64,000 bases of DNA, taken from contig NZ_CP085636.1 of NCBI RefSeq assembly GCF_027571385.1, positions 3,786,001 to 3,850,000 of the forward strand. The letters are read 5' to 3'. Shown here one piece after another: positions 28,927-41,046 of the stretch. Below the pieces are notes generated by a model. That model had not been told where the DNA came from and searched no databases. It worked only from the letters and a program-made list of their open reading frames with translations. The stretch is from Shewanella sp. MTB7. Lineage in GTDB: Bacteria > Pseudomonadota > Gammaproteobacteria > Enterobacterales > Shewanellaceae. Within the stretch, counting starts at the first letter, position 1. Every line of letters starts with the position of its first letter. The position numbers and the translations under genes were made by a program.

Positions 28927-30303
28927 ATGATTAGTGTATTTGACATGTTCAAAATAGGCATTGGTCCTTCAAGTTCCCACACTGTAGGTCCAATGAAAGC
29001 GGGTAACATCTTTGTTCAAGATCTCGATAAAGCAGGTCTATTAAATTCAACAGATGAATTACGATCAGAGTTGTTTGGATCATTAGGTCAAACAGGTAAA
29101 GGTCATGGTACAGGTAAAGCTGTGATCTTAGGGCTAATGGGGGAAGCACCGGATACGGTTGTAACTGAAACCATAGATGAGATTTTAGATAAAGTCAGTC
29201 AAAGTGAACAACTGCTGATGGCAAACGGTAAAAAAGTCATCTTCACTCGTGAACGAGGCATCACCTTTCATAGGCGGAAAAGCCTTCCCGCTCATGCAAA
29301 TGCTATGACACTTTATGCCTATAACCAAGGCAAGTGTATATTCGATAGAACATATTACTCCGTCGGTGGCGGATTTATCTTAGATCAAGATGAGATTCTG
29401 GCACAGAATGCTTCACCTGCAGTTCCTATCCAATCCGCTCCCTATGATTTTGATAGCGCAACTCAACTCTTAGCTCTTTGCACCGAATATGGATTAAGTA
29501 TCTCTTCACTCATGATGGCAAACGAACTCAGTATTGCCCCTGAAGCTGAAATAAAACAAAAGTTATGGTTTATCTGGCAGACCATGAAAACTTGCGTAGA
29601 ACGGGGTTATCAAAAAGAAGGAATATTACCAGGAGGACTGAAACTTAGGCGTCGTGCTCCTGCCATGTACCGTCGACTTAAAGCTGAAGGGAAAAACAGT
29701 GTCGATCCTCTCACTGTTCTCGATTGGGTTGATCTGTTTGCACTGTCAGTTAACGAACAAAACGCAGCTGGAGATCGTGTCGTCACAGCCCCCACCAATG
29801 GAGCTGCCGGAATTATTCCTGCCGTACTCTGTTACTACGACATGTTTGTTCAAGAAGTCGATATCGAAGTGTGTTGCCGCTATCTGTTAACCGCTGCTGC
29901 TATCGGTATCCTCTATAAGAAGAATGCGTCTATCTCAGGGGCTGAAGTGGGTTGTCAGGGAGAAGTTGGTGTTGCCTGCTCTATGGCAGCTGGTGCACTC
30001 ACTGAAATTATGGGTGGTACCATTGAGCATGTTGAAAATGCTGCTGAAATTGGGATGGAGCATAATCTAGGCCTTACATGTGATCCAGTCGGTGGCTTAG
30101 TTCAGGTTCCCTGTATCGAACGAAATGCTATGGGAGCAGTAAAAGCGATTAATGCATCAAGAATGGCACTGCATGGTGATGGGAACCACAAAGTCTCTCT
30201 AGATAAAGTGATTAAGACTATGATGGACACAGGCAAAGATATGCGCAGTAAATACAAGGAAACAGCCAAAGGTGGTTTAGCTGTTAATATCGTAGAGTGC
30301 TAA
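28927..30303 (+). CDS. sdaA: L-serine ammonia-lyase (iron-sulfur type)
   Basis: Converts L-serine to pyruvate and ammonia using a [4Fe-4S] cluster. 458 residues from the ATG at 28927, which follows AAGG by 8 bases; a GTG at 28918 is the longer option. The N-terminus [19 protein letters not shown] is the family signature with the SSSHT substrate loop. Cysteines for the cluster are in [29 protein letters not shown] and [12 protein letters not shown]. The protein is single-chain, as in Gram-negative bacteria. It is followed by a shared terminator. Confidence 0.96.
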   Translation: MISVFDMFKIGIGPSSSHTVGPMKAGNIFVQDLDKAGLLNSTDELRSELFGSLGQTGKGHGTGKAVILGLMGEAPDTVVTETIDEILDKVSQSEQLLMANGKKVIFTRERGITFHRRKSLPAHANAMTLYAYNQGKCIFDRTYYSVGGGFILDQDEILAQNASPAVPIQSAPYDFDSATQLLALCTEYGLSISSLMMANELSIAPEAEIKQKLWFIWQTMKTCVERGYQKEGILPGGLKLRRRAPAMYRRLKAEGKNSVDPLTVLDWVDLFALSVNEQNAAGDRVVTAPTNGAAGIIPAVLCYYDMFVQEVDIEVCCRYLLTAAAIGILYKKNASISGAEVGCQGEVGVACSMAAGALTEIMGGTIEHVENAAEIGMEHNLGLTCDPVGGLVQVPCIERNAMGAVKAINASRMALHGDGNHKVSLDKVIKTMMDTGKDMRSKYKETAKGGLAVNIVEC

Positions 30304-30320
30304 TCGAATCTCATTAGTAA

Positions 30321-30356
30321 GAATAAAAAACTCGCCATTTGGCGAGTTTTTTATTC
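30321..30356. terminator. Perfect bidirectional terminator between sdaA and cysB
   Basis: A perfect 16-base stem, GAATAAAAAACTCGCC (30321-30336) / GGCGAGTTTTTTATTC (30341-30356), with loop ATTT. A- and T-tracts flank the GC core on both sides, so it can stop both convergent genes. Confidence 0.95.
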
Positions 30357-30380
30357 TAAATGTAGAATGCCGAATATCGA

Positions 30381-31358
<978 letters not shown>

Positions 31359-31581
31359 TTATCCTTCAATTTGACCTAAGTTATCGCTTAGTTCATTAGG
31401 TCGGTATGGTCAATGACTATAAGAATTAGTTATAGTTTACGGTAAAAATTAAATCAATATGGAATATAACATAGAGTTCACGATAATCACACGACATTAG
31501 CAAAATCCAAGACTAAGATAACTATGCTAGACTCTTGATTTATAGTAGCATTAAAAGAATTGCTTATTTGATGGTAGACCT

Positions 31582-32361
31582 ATGATATTTACTTTGGTTC
31601 TGGTCCTAATTGGTGCTCTCTTATTTCTGGTTATTGGTGTAAACGTCGTTCAGCAACAAAAAGAACGAGTGGAAGCCGAACGAAGAGCTGAGTTGGCCAG
31701 ACAACGGGCTATTATTGATGAGACCGAAGAGGTGTTATCGCATACTGGGATGTTTCCTTGTTCATCACAAATTGTTTTAGTTCTTTATAAGCGTGTTCAA
31801 GATTCATTGAAATTAGCAAAAAATATGGCAGGAAATCATGCCTCTGATTATGAACGTCGTTTAAATGACATTAATGCTCAAGTCACAAGTATAAATTCAG
31901 GCCCTAAAAGTGCACCAGCAATTGAAGGGTTTAGACTTCCGGATAATGATAAGCAAATTCTGACTTTAGTACAGGTACTCAAGAAATTAAAAGCAATCTT
32001 GAGAGCAGAACATAATAAAGGGAAAGTCGATATTGCAGTATTCGCTGAAGAGGAAGGAAGGATAGACAGTCTTCAGTTACGTATTAACGTCGACTCTATG
32101 CTTTCAAGAGCAAGAAATGCATCAGTGACCAAGCAATACGGCTCGGCAAAGCAAATGGTGACCAAAGCACTTTCTACACTGCAAGCGATTAAGGCGCAAA
32201 CGCCTAATGATCCGTTTATTGGTCGTAAAGTAGATGAAGCAAAAGCTTTGTTAGATGAAGTAATGAATGCTCAAAAAGAAGCGGCACCTGCAGCACGACA
32301 GGATAACAAAGAAGAAGAAGAGGATATTGATGTACTCTTCCAACCCAAAAAGAAATGGTGA
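31582..32361 (+). CDS. Unknown membrane-anchored coiled-coil protein
   Basis: I do not recognise this 259-residue protein. It has one N-terminal transmembrane helix (about 3-22), then a basic, Arg/Glu-rich heptad-like stretch (27-50) suited to coiled coil, a single Cys59 in FPCSS, a helical middle and an acidic/Lys tail (KEEEEDIDVLFQPKKKW). No enzyme motif. The layout suggests a cytoplasmic or periplasmic helical scaffold tethered to the inner membrane. It stands alone between cysB and topA and has its own terminator. Confidence 0.7.
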   Translation: MIFTLVLVLIGALLFLVIGVNVVQQQKERVEAERRAELARQRAIIDETEEVLSHTGMFPCSSQIVLVLYKRVQDSLKLAKNMAGNHASDYERRLNDINAQVTSINSGPKSAPAIEGFRLPDNDKQILTLVQVLKKLKAILRAEHNKGKVDIAVFAEEEGRIDSLQLRINVDSMLSRARNASVTKQYGSAKQMVTKALSTLQAIKAQTPNDPFIGRKVDEAKALLDEVMNAQKEAAPAARQDNKEEEEDIDVLFQPKKKW

Positions 32362-32394
32362 TCCCACTCAATATAGCTTAACGCCTTGATAATG

Positions 32395-32420
32395 AAACCA
32401 GCTTAACCGCTGGTTTTTTT
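32395..32420 (+). terminator. Intrinsic terminator of the coiled-coil protein gene
   Basis: AAACCAGC (32395-32402) / GCTGGTTT (32409-32416), loop TTAACC, followed by T-run to 32420. It lies 34 bases after the stop codon. Confidence 0.9.
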
Positions 32421-32455
32421 AGGCCTGAAAAACATCATCTACGTTAAAAGTAAAT

Positions 32456-32484
32456 ATAAAAAAACCCCGATGAACGTCGGGGTT
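32456..32484 (-). terminator. Intrinsic terminator of topA
   Basis: On the minus strand AACCCCGA / TCGGGGTT with a 6-base loop followed by seven Ts. It lies 33 bases after the topA stop codon. Confidence 0.9.
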
Positions 32485-32517
32485 AGATACAAGTGCAAGG
32501 TAGTAAACTTACGCTAC

Positions 32518-35205
32518 TTACTCTTTAACTTTTTCCTTAGTAGTCTTAGCTTTTGGTTTTGCCGCCACTTTAGGTTTGGCTTTTTTCTTAGCCTCCGTCA
32601 CCCATTTACCGTCGATGTATTTTGATGTCCAGCCGCTCGCTTTACCATCAATGTCAGTCGCTACATATTGCTCTTTCGTCTTACGACTGAAACGTACAGT
32701 GGCTTTATTACCTTCATCATCTTCCACTGGCGCATCGGCTAAATAAGCATATTTAGGCCACAAAAGTTCACGATACCTCACCAGCTCTTCAACTAATGGT
32801 GGACGTGTCTCTCGCGACTTAGGGAAGGTACTTGCAGCCATAAAAATACCTGCTGCACCATCTCTAAGCACGAAGTAACCGTCTGACTTAGTACATTTGA
32901 GTTCAGGGAGATGAATAGGATCTTCCTTTGGTGGTGCTGCCTCACCGCTTTTCAACAGTTTACGCGTATTTTTACATTCAGAATTGGTACAACCAAAGTA
33001 CTTACCAAACCGACCGTTTTTCAGTTCCATATCATTGCTACAACGATCACATTCAATGATAGGTCCTTCATAGCCCTTAATCTTGAACTGGCCTAACTCA
33101 ACTTCATAACCAGCACATATGGGGTTATTGCCACAGACATGAAGCTTACGAGTCTCATCGATTAAGTAACTGTCCATCGCAGTACCGCAGACGTCACAAC
33201 GATGCTTAGCACGTAATGCATCTGTTTCAGCATCCTCGCTGTTCTCACTTATCGCCTCTTCACCAGAGGTTAAGTTCATCGTTGTCTTACAACGCTCTTT
33301 TGGCGGTAATGCATAGCCTGAACAACCAAGGAATACACCTGTAGTCCCCGTTCGGATCCCCATGGGTCTACCACAAGTCGGACATTTGATATCCGTTAAC
33401 ACCATCTCATTAGGACGCATACCGCCCTCTTCTGGTGCTAATTCCGCTTGATCCAGTTGTTTGGTTAAATCTTTATAGAAACCATCAAGTACTGTCTTCC
33501 ACTCAAGCTCACCATGAGCAACATCATCAAGGGTTTGTTCCATGCTTGCGGTAAAGTCATAGCTCATTAACTCTTTAAAACTACCGACTAGACTCTCACT
33601 AACGATCTCTCCCATCTTTTCTGCATAGAAACGACGGTTTTCAACCTTCACATAACCACGGTCTTGAATGGTTGAAATAATCGTTGCGTAAGTCGATGGA
33701 CGACCGATACCACGTTTCTCGAGCTCTTTCACTAAAGAGGCTTCGCTGTACCTTGCGGGTGGCTTAGTAAAGTGCTGTTTATGCAGTAACTCATCTAAAG
33801 AAAGCACATCCCCTTTTGTCACTGCAGGTAAAGTACTCTCCTCTTCATTTTTCTTTTTAACCGCGGTTTGAACTCGTGTCCAACCATCGAATCGTAAAGT
33901 TCGACCCGTTGCCTTGAGCTCATATTCGCCAGCTTTAACAGTCAAACGAGTCGCATCGTATTTTGCAGGCGTCATCTGACAAGAGACAAACTGACGCCAA
34001 ATCAATTCATAAAGACGCTGAGCATCACGTTCCATATCACTCATGCTTGCAGCATGAACAGAAACATCTGACGGACGAATCGCTTCGTGAGCCTCCTGAG
34101 CCCCCTCTTTACTGCCATAACGTAATGGCTCAGCAGGTAAGTACTCCTCACCATACTCTTTGCTAATCATCTCACGAACATTTTCGACTGCTTCTTGACT
34201 CAAGTTAGTTGAGTCGGTACGCATATAAGTAATATGGCCCGCTTCATAGAGGCGCTGAGCCATCATCATGGTTTTCTTAACACCAAAACCAAGTCTAGTA
34301 CTCGCAGCTTGCTGCAATGTAGAGGTAATATAAGGCGCTGAAGGTTTACTCGATGTTGCTCTATCATCACGAGCGGCAACCACAAAGCTTGACTGTGCTA
34401 ATGCATTGACAGCAGTTTGGGCTTGCAATTCGTTAACAGGGTTAAATGCCTTATCTTGGAATTTAACCACTTCCATTTTTAGCAAATCGTTAGTCAAGGT
34501 ATTTAAGTTTGCATGTATGTCCCAGAACTCTTCTGGCACAAAAGCTTTAATTTCACCTTCTTTCTCAACCACTAAACGAGTCGCTACCGATTGCACACGG
34601 CCAGCCGAAAGTCCTCTTGCAACTTTTTTCCAAAGCAGCGGAGAAACCATAAAGCCAACCACGCGGTCAAGAAAACGTCGCGCCTGTTGCGCGTTGACCA
34701 TATTAGTGTCTAAAGTTGCAGGTTTACTAAATGCGTCCTGAATAGCTGATTTAGTTATTTCATTGAAAACAACCCGTTGATAACGAGATGGGTCCCCTCC
34801 AATTACCTCTTGAAGATGCCAAGCAATGGCCTCTCCCTCTCTATCCAAATCGGTTGCGAGAAAGATATGATCTGCGCTTTCCGCTAAAGCTTGCAGTTCC
34901 TTGACCACTTTCTCTTTACCGGGGAGCGTTTGATACTTGGCTTTCCAGCCATTTTCAGGATCAATTCCCATACGAGTAACCAGCGCTTGTTTCGCTCTTT
35001 TACTCTTATAAATAGCTTTTTCTTCAGGAGACATCTTCTTAACTTCAGCGGGCGTTTTAGTCGCCACATTCACTTCAGCTGTTGATGATGTTGGTAGATC
35101 ACGTATGTGACCCACACTCGATTTCACGATGTAATCTTTGCCGAGATATTTATTAATAGTCTTGGCTTTGGCCGGTGATTCGACAATAACTAGCGATTTA
35201 CCCAT
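32518..35205 (-). CDS. topA: DNA topoisomerase I
   Basis: Type IA topoisomerase that relaxes negative supercoils. 895 residues: TOPRIM domain with [13 protein letters not shown] and [15 protein letters not shown], active-site tyrosine in [12 protein letters not shown], then C-terminal zinc ribbons with CPTCG, CDVCG, and CDRCSNDM...CTNSEC, and a Lys/Ala-rich tail ([15 protein letters not shown]) that may bind RNA polymerase or DNA. Length is slightly above the 865 of E. coli TopA. Transcribed divergently from astB. Confidence 0.97.
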   Translation of the reverse strand: MGKSLVIVESPAKAKTINKYLGKDYIVKSSVGHIRDLPTSSTAEVNVATKTPAEVKKMSPEEKAIYKSKRAKQALVTRMGIDPENGWKAKYQTLPGKEKVVKELQALAESADHIFLATDLDREGEAIAWHLQEVIGGDPSRYQRVVFNEITKSAIQDAFSKPATLDTNMVNAQQARRFLDRVVGFMVSPLLWKKVARGLSAGRVQSVATRLVVEKEGEIKAFVPEEFWDIHANLNTLTNDLLKMEVVKFQDKAFNPVNELQAQTAVNALAQSSFVVAARDDRATSSKPSAPYITSTLQQAASTRLGFGVKKTMMMAQRLYEAGHITYMRTDSTNLSQEAVENVREMISKEYGEEYLPAEPLRYGSKEGAQEAHEAIRPSDVSVHAASMSDMERDAQRLYELIWRQFVSCQMTPAKYDATRLTVKAGEYELKATGRTLRFDGWTRVQTAVKKKNEEESTLPAVTKGDVLSLDELLHKQHFTKPPARYSEASLVKELEKRGIGRPSTYATIISTIQDRGYVKVENRRFYAEKMGEIVSESLVGSFKELMSYDFTASMEQTLDDVAHGELEWKTVLDGFYKDLTKQLDQAELAPEEGGMRPNEMVLTDIKCPTCGRPMGIRTGTTGVFLGCSGYALPPKERCKTTMNLTSGEEAISENSEDAETDALRAKHRCDVCGTAMDSYLIDETRKLHVCGNNPICAGYEVELGQFKIKGYEGPIIECDRCSNDMELKNGRFGKYFGCTNSECKNTRKLLKSGEAAPPKEDPIHLPELKCTKSDGYFVLRDGAAGIFMAASTFPKSRETRPPLVEELVRYRELLWPKYAYLADAPVEDDEGNKATVRFSRKTKEQYVATDIDGKASGWTSKYIDGKWVTEAKKKAKPKVAAKPKAKTTKEKVKE

Positions 35206-35598
35206 AGAATGATCTGCGCCAAAAGTCTCAAAAATTTGTTAATTGGCTCCATATATAGAGTGTTGTCTCGATAGTTTCAAGTTAATCCCTCTTTTTTTTA
35301 TATCGTTTAGCCAATTTTTGAGCATTAATTAAAAAAATGTAAAATATATTTCTGCGTATTTAAAAACAAATATTTCATTATTAGTCAGCTAGCAAGGTTA
35401 TCTTGTGAATTTCAATGCACATATGACCAATTCACTCTTTAGGTACAACTTGTTAACCCTTAAAGCTCACGTATACTGAGCCAAAATTAAACAAGTTTAA
35501 AGAAGAGGCAGACTCAGGCGACCTCAAACTTAACGGGTGATTACAGGAAAAGAGAATCCAATCAATAACCTTAATTGCCTGCATAACAAGGATAATAA
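35206..35598. other. Divergent control region topA / astB
   Basis: About 390 AT-rich bases with no gene. It holds the promoters of topA (leftward) and astB (rightward) and the ArgR-like site listed separately. A T8 tract and several A/T runs around 35289-35370 may cause curvature, which would suit a supercoiling-sensitive topA promoter. That is inference. Confidence 0.5.
35404..35421 (+). promoter_or_regulatory. Possible ArgR box upstream of astB
   Basis: TGTGAATTTCAATGCACA resembles the ARG box TNTGAATWWWWATTCANW with two or three departures (Cs inside the AT core and in the right arm). It lies about 180 bases upstream of astB, an arginine-catabolic gene, which makes it worth testing. A second box with the usual 3-base spacing is not evident. 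Confidence 0.3.
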
Positions 35599-36936
35599 AT
35601 GAAGCATTTTGAAGCGAACTTTGATGGACTCGTTGGACCCACCCATAACTATGCCGGTCTCTCTTTTGGCAATGTAGCCTCTTTTAGCAATGCATCAGCG
35701 GTATCCAATCCTAAAGCCGCAGCTAAACAGGGGTTAAAAAAAGCAAAAGCTCTAGCAGATATGGGAATGGTTCAAGGTATGCTGGCCCCTCAGGAGCGCC
35801 CAAACCTTCATACACTACGCCGAATTGGTTTTTCGGGCACTGATGCTGAAATATTAAATAAAGCAGCCAAAGAGGCTCCTGCGCTCCTGCGGGCTTGTTG
35901 TAGTGCATCAAGTATGTGGACAGCCAATGCAGCAACCGTATCACCCAGTGCCGATACCCAAGATGGTAAAGTGCATTTTACCCCTGCAAACCTCGTAGAT
36001 AAGCTGCATCGTAGTATCGAACCAACCACAACGGGGAATATTTTAGCGGCAACCTTTAATAATCCTCGCTACTTCAGTCATCACCAGCACCTGCCTGAAC
36101 AAGCCAGTTTTGGTGATGAAGGGGCCGCTAATCACACGCGACTCTGTGAAAGCTATGGTGACAGAGGTCTTGAGCTATTTGTCTATGGACAAGAAGCGAC
36201 AAATCCAAACGCACCTAAGTCTAAAAAGTACCCAGCAAGGCAAACCTTAGAAGCCTCCCAAGCGATCGCTCGTCTTCACGGGTTAAGTGAAAACAACACG
36301 GTATACATCTCCCAAAACCCTGATGTGATTGACCAAGGTGTATTTCATAATGACGTGATTGCAGTTGGCAACCAGAACGTACTTTTCTACCACCAACAAG
36401 CATTTCTGAATACACAAAATAAACTCGATGAGATACAGCGTAAGTTTGCTAACTCAGACCTTCATTTTATCGAGGTGCCAACCGCAAAGGTCAGTATTGA
36501 GGATGCCGTCAAAACTTACCTATTCAATACTCAAATTATCACCCTTCCCTCTGGTGATATGACCATCATTGCGCCGACTAACTGCCAAGAGAATCCGGCG
36601 GTTTTCGCTTACCTCAATGAGCTAATAACATTAGGAACCCCAATTAAGCAGGTCAACTACTTTGACGTTAAGCAAAGCATGCAAAATGGCGGTGGTCCCG
36701 CTTGCCTTCGCCTGCGGATAGCCATGAATGATATCGAGTTAGCGGCGGTTAATCAGAATACCTTAATGAATGAGGCATTATTCACTCGCTTAAACGTTTG
36801 GGTTGATAAACATTACCGCGATCGTCTTATCGTCGATGATTTAGCAAACCCTCAGTTACTTATCGAATCTAGAACCGCATTGGATGAACTCACGCAGATA
36901 ATGAAACTCGGCAGTGTGTATCAATTTCAGAAGTAA
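35599..36936 (+). CDS. astB: N-succinylarginine dihydrolase AstB
   Basis: Second enzyme of the arginine succinyltransferase pathway; it converts N2-succinylarginine to succinylornithine, CO2 and two ammonia. The 445-residue protein has the family start [18 protein letters not shown], then [12 protein letters not shown] with conserved Glu, and the catalytic Cys near the end in [13 protein letters not shown]. Here it stands apart from the other ast genes, as is seen in Shewanella, behind a long leader. A bidirectional terminator follows. Confidence 0.96.
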   Translation: MKHFEANFDGLVGPTHNYAGLSFGNVASFSNASAVSNPKAAAKQGLKKAKALADMGMVQGMLAPQERPNLHTLRRIGFSGTDAEILNKAAKEAPALLRACCSASSMWTANAATVSPSADTQDGKVHFTPANLVDKLHRSIEPTTTGNILAATFNNPRYFSHHQHLPEQASFGDEGAANHTRLCESYGDRGLELFVYGQEATNPNAPKSKKYPARQTLEASQAIARLHGLSENNTVYISQNPDVIDQGVFHNDVIAVGNQNVLFYHQQAFLNTQNKLDEIQRKFANSDLHFIEVPTAKVSIEDAVKTYLFNTQIITLPSGDMTIIAPTNCQENPAVFAYLNELITLGTPIKQVNYFDVKQSMQNGGGPACLRLRIAMNDIELAAVNQNTLMNEALFTRLNVWVDKHYRDRLIVDDLANPQLLIESRTALDELTQIMKLGSVYQFQK

Positions 36937-36959
36937 CTTAAGTCTTACTATTTATCTAT

Positions 36960-36987
36960 AAAAAACCACCTTCACTGGTGGTTTTTT
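36960..36987. terminator. Bidirectional terminator between astB and the Ig-like lipoprotein gene
   Basis: AAAAAACCACC (36960-36970) / GGTGGTTTTTT (36977-36987) with a 6-base loop; A and T tracts on both sides suit both convergent genes. Confidence 0.92.
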
Positions 36988-37029
36988 ATGTAGTCAAACT
37001 TTATGCTAATATTTGACGAACTGTATACA

Positions 37030-39450
37030 TCACATATTTATGTCAACTACAGCAACTGTTGAGATGACTCCGTCAGGAGTTGTCACGCTTATCGTCAACA
37101 CACCATCCTCAGGTTCATCAGGAGCTTTTACCGCAAACGTGTCGCACCGCGCACCATTAAAGTTAGTGTTAGGCCATGCAATAGGATTCGTGGTCGCAAC
37201 ACTACCAGCAGAAGACACAGCATTAATCTGACTACCTGAAGGCATTTGCTGATTATGTAAATCTGAAATACAAAGAGCAACATAGCCTATCGATTTAGGT
37301 GCTAGATCTAATATATGTACTCCAGTATCTGTTGCGCTATCTGTAACTATAGGCTGTGAAGCAATAGCGGCACTTCCAGACATGACTAAAACAAGGTTTT
37401 GCCTAACAAAAGTACTGGTACTTTGAGCTGTAAAAGATGCGCAGCCTGCATGAACAGGTTCTGCACACAACACTCCATTATAGAGATCATCCTTTGTGTC
37501 AAAACTCCCATTAGAATCAAAATCAATGAGTTCCTCTAAATCACCACCACCAGCACCAGTACCCTGCTCAGGGTTAAACAAGCTATCTTCATTAAAGTCT
37601 TCAAAAGGCTCATTTAAATCAAAATCTACACCGGCAGTATTTTTTCCTAAAAAGGCTGTTAACTCATCAGTATCGAATCGTCCATTACCATTAGTATCAG
37701 CAAAAGACTCCTCTCCTACTGCTGTAGCCGTTACTGTTGTCCTTCCCCCCATTGGTTGACCTAAGTAATAATGCTGACGGACATCCCAATACTGACGTCC
37801 TTGTCCATCTAGAGCTAACGGTTGGACTGTTGCCCCAAAAGGCCGTGGATTTTTACTCTGCCAATCTACAGTACAATCACCATTAGTCGTCAAACATGAG
37901 TCAACAATGTCACCACCTTCGGTCCTAAACGTCACTGATGTACCATCTGGTACTCGATTATTAAACGCATCTGAAAGCTTTGCAGTTATCTGAACAAGCG
38001 TACCTTCCTCACTCCACCCCTCAGGATTAAAATTTGAAGCTGAAAGTGAGAAGCTATCTTGATCAGGAATACCTGTTGTGACAACTAACTGGCTTGATTG
38101 GCTTGAAATAACCGGATCAGAACCATTGATAGTCCCTGTTAAGCGTATAACGGTTGCTACTGAACCTGAACCGACAACGGTTTGAACAAAACCCTGCTCA
38201 TTTGTACTCGCAGACACTGGATTTAATTTAATGCCACCGACATCGGTGTTGAGACTAAAATCGACTAGCTGATTGCTAACAGGCAAACCATTTGTATCTA
38301 GTACCTTAAAAATAACCGTAGATGATTCAGGTAAACCAGTTCCAACAATTCCTATTTTTTCAGGTGTTGCTGATAAATAAACAATACTGCCTATACTGGC
38401 CGGCAAAATTGAAATACTCGCGTTGGCTGATAGACTCTGCCCCCCAGCGTTAGCTGTTACGTTTATCTGATCATCACCACTACATCCTTGTGCGAGGTAT
38501 GTGCTAGATGCCACGCCATTTACGGCTGTAACAGGTGTGCTTAAAATAGCTTGAGGTGTTGAAAAAGACGCACAAGTAGATGTAAAGTTAACTTCAACAG
38601 GCTGAGTAAATAGATTATTATCGCCATCTTGAAGTTTTACACTAACAGTTGCAGTACCACCGGCAGATAACAGTGTTGTCGAGATTGAAGCAACTCCGGA
38701 AACAAAAGGCTCACCACTTCCCATAAATACGTTTGTAGCACCCACTACAACAATGACCTCTCCTTTTTCACCTGTTTCTAATAAAGCGACAGCTTTACCT
38801 GCGCCTAAATCCGTTCCCGCATAAATGTCGACTATAGCAACACCTTCAACAGTAACAGCAGCATCAACGGGTATTTCACCTTTCGCTGATGTAAACGTCA
38901 CAATAACAGGCTTATTAACCCCTGTAACAGTCGCAACAAGTTTGCCAGGTTTAGTTGTCGATATTGTATCAGTAGCATTACCATCAGAATCTGTTAATGT
39001 CAGTACAATGACAGCTCCCCCGCTAGTATCACCACCATCTCCGGCCATATTGACGCCAACGGTTGGTGAAGTTCCGCTAAAACCATCAACACTAGCAGAG
39101 ACACTAGCCGCCCCAACGACGTTAGAAGTGGCAAGTTCAATTTGCGCTTGGCCCTCAGCATTAGTTAATGCCGTCCCTGTCCCCGGATTAAAAGCCCCTA
39201 AAGAGTCATCACTTAACGCGAAATTCACCAAGGTATCCACCATTACACCTGTTTTTGAATTAGACACTATGGCGGTAACTGTTGCAGGCGTAGCAGCATT
39301 AATATCGGTATTCGAAATAGATAACGAAATGGATATGGAACCTTCATCAGGTTCAGGATCCGTGGGGTCTGAAATATCCCCACCACCACTACATGCAATC
39401 ATAAAAAAAGACAAAAAGAATGCGATAAACAATTTATATGCTGACTGCAT
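37030..39450 (-). CDS. Large lipoprotein with Ig-like (Big/invasin-type) repeats and EF-hand-like loops
   Basis: An 806-residue predicted lipoprotein. The ATG at 39450 is chosen because GGGGAG lies 6 bases upstream; a signal peptide ending in the lipobox MIAC puts the lipidated Cys at residue 20. A Gly/acidic linker follows, then several beta-sandwich repeats of the bacterial Ig-like type, each with patterns such as TVTAIVSNSKTG.., ALTNAEGQAQIELAT and GTSVTFRTEGG. Between about 590 and 660 there is an inserted acidic region with DTNGNGRFDTDE, DFNEDSLFN and DFDSNGSFDTKDD, which look like EF-hand/dockerin calcium loops. It is probably surface-exposed or periplasmic, with adhesive or structural function; substrate unknown. 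It stands alone between astB and the symporter. Confidence 0.8.
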   Translation of the reverse strand: MQSAYKLFIAFFLSFFMIACSGGGDISDPTDPEPDEGSISISLSISNTDINAATPATVTAIVSNSKTGVMVDTLVNFALSDDSLGAFNPGTGTALTNAEGQAQIELATSNVVGAASVSASVDGFSGTSPTVGVNMAGDGGDTSGGAVIVLTLTDSDGNATDTISTTKPGKLVATVTGVNKPVIVTFTSAKGEIPVDAAVTVEGVAIVDIYAGTDLGAGKAVALLETGEKGEVIVVVGATNVFMGSGEPFVSGVASISTTLLSAGGTATVSVKLQDGDNNLFTQPVEVNFTSTCASFSTPQAILSTPVTAVNGVASSTYLAQGCSGDDQINVTANAGGQSLSANASISILPASIGSIVYLSATPEKIGIVGTGLPESSTVIFKVLDTNGLPVSNQLVDFSLNTDVGGIKLNPVSASTNEQGFVQTVVGSGSVATVIRLTGTINGSDPVISSQSSQLVVTTGIPDQDSFSLSASNFNPEGWSEEGTLVQITAKLSDAFNNRVPDGTSVTFRTEGGDIVDSCLTTNGDCTVDWQSKNPRPFGATVQPLALDGQGRQYWDVRQHYYLGQPMGGRTTVTATAVGEESFADTNGNGRFDTDELTAFLGKNTAGVDFDLNEPFEDFNEDSLFNPEQGTGAGGGDLEELIDFDSNGSFDTKDDLYNGVLCAEPVHAGCASFTAQSTSTFVRQNLVLVMSGSAAIASQPIVTDSATDTGVHILDLAPKSIGYVALCISDLHNQQMPSGSQINAVSSAGSVATTNPIAWPNTNFNGARCDTFAVKAPDEPEDGVLTISVTTPDGVISTVAVVDINM

Positions 39451-39665
39451 GTCAGACTCCCCGTTACTCAAAATGTAATTTTTAGCAAAGCGCCTATTAC
39501 TTATAGGATAAGATTACATAATTTTCACGTTACATTTCCATAACTATCTTGTTTTATTTACTCAAAACACTAATAAAGTTTAACTTACTGCCCATATCCT
39601 CACCGTATTTTGCATGTTAGGCTTATTGCGCAAATTGAAAGCATAATAATTATACAGGAATCACA

Positions 39666-40976
39666 ATGGCATTAACTCAATCAAAAAAGCTCGGTCTCAC
39701 GAGTAAGATACTTATCGGTATGGGAGCCGGTATCATAATAGGGTTACTTTTAAGGAATTTATTTCCCGATAGCAGTTTTATAGACGAATATATCACTGAG
39801 GGGTTTTTACACGTCATTGGCACTGTTTTCGTCTCTGGCCTTAAAATGTTGGTTGTCCCCTTGGTCTTTATCTCTCTCGTTTGCGGGACCTGCTCACTGA
39901 GTGATCCTTCTAAACTTGGACGACTCGGCGGCAAAACCCTCGCTTTTTATCTCTTCACTACCGCAATCGCAATTACCGTTGCGATCTCCGTTGCAATTAT
40001 TATCCATCCTGGCAACGCGTCATTAGTCAGTGAAGGACTCAGCTTTAACGCAAAAGAAGCCCCCAGTTTATCAGAAGTGTTAATCAATATAGTCCCAACC
40101 AATCCGATGAAGGCGATGAGCGAAGGTAACATGCTTCAAATCATCCTATTTGCTGTCATTTTCGGTTTTGCTATATCACACATCGGCGAACGGGGAAAAC
40201 GCGTTGCAGCGCTATTCAATGACCTTAACGAAGTCATTATGCGAGTGGTGACACTCATCATGCAGTTAGCTCCATATGGTGTCTTTGCTCTAATGGCAAA
40301 GTTGGCGCTCACATTGGGATTAGAAACCTTCAGCAGTGTGGTTAAGTACTTCTTGGTAGTCTTAGGAGTGTTGTTGATCCATGGATTTATTGTTTACCCA
40401 GCTCTACTCAAAATCTTTACCGGACTTAATCCTTTTACGTTTATCCGTAAAATGAGAGACGTGCAGCTATTTGCATTCAGTACAGCAAGTTCAAACGCCA
40501 CTTTACCTGTCACGATTGAAGCCGCTGAACATAGGTTAGGTGTTGATAATAAAATCGCCTCTTTCACTCTGCCTTTGGGAGCGACAATCAATATGGATGG
40601 TACAGCCATCATGCAAGGTGTAGCGACGGTATTTATTGCACAAGTTTATGGTGTAGATCTTACCATCACTGACTATACTATGGTCGTTGTTACTGCCACA
40701 TTAGCCTCGATTGGTACAGCTGGAGTGCCTGGTGTTGGGCTTATAATGCTCGCCATGGTACTTAATCAAGTCGGACTGCCAGTAGAAGGCATCGCACTGA
40801 TTATCGGCGTAGACAGATTACTGGATATGGTAAGAACGGCGGTGAATGTCACCGGTGATACTGTTGCAACTGTTATTATTGCAAAGTCAGAAAATGAGTT
40901 TGATGAAGTCGTTTATAATGATACTCAAGCTGGAAAAACGGCAGGTAGCTTTAACGCACAACTGCACGCAAAATAA
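39666..40976 (+). CDS. Dicarboxylate/amino-acid:cation symporter (DAACS family)
   Basis: A 436-residue inner-membrane transporter of the GltP/DctA/SLC1 type. It has eight or more hydrophobic helices, the serine-containing hairpin FAFSTASSNATLPVT and the NMDGT cation/substrate motif in GATINMDGTAIMQG, followed by the second re-entrant region ASIGTAGVPGVGLIML. These fix the family. Whether it takes glutamate, aspartate, serine or C4-dicarboxylates cannot be told from sequence alone. Confidence 0.92.
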   Translation: MALTQSKKLGLTSKILIGMGAGIIIGLLLRNLFPDSSFIDEYITEGFLHVIGTVFVSGLKMLVVPLVFISLVCGTCSLSDPSKLGRLGGKTLAFYLFTTAIAITVAISVAIIIHPGNASLVSEGLSFNAKEAPSLSEVLINIVPTNPMKAMSEGNMLQIILFAVIFGFAISHIGERGKRVAALFNDLNEVIMRVVTLIMQLAPYGVFALMAKLALTLGLETFSSVVKYFLVVLGVLLIHGFIVYPALLKIFTGLNPFTFIRKMRDVQLFAFSTASSNATLPVTIEAAEHRLGVDNKIASFTLPLGATINMDGTAIMQGVATVFIAQVYGVDLTITDYTMVVVTATLASIGTAGVPGVGLIMLAMVLNQVGLPVEGIALIIGVDRLLDMVRTAVNVTGDTVATVIIAKSENEFDEVVYNDTQAGKTAGSFNAQLHAK

Positions 40977-41011
40977 AACAACAATGACACTCTTCACTTG
41001 AAACTATAAAA

Positions 41012-41034
41012 AAGGCGTCCTCATTGGACGCCTT
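41012..41034 (-). terminator. Terminator between the symporter and gsk
   Basis: AAGGCGTCC (41012-41020) / GGACGCCTT (41026-41034), loop TCATT. On the minus strand a run of six Ts follows, making this a good terminator for gsk; it probably serves the convergent symporter too. Confidence 0.88.
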
Positions 41035-41046
41035 GTTTATTTAAAC

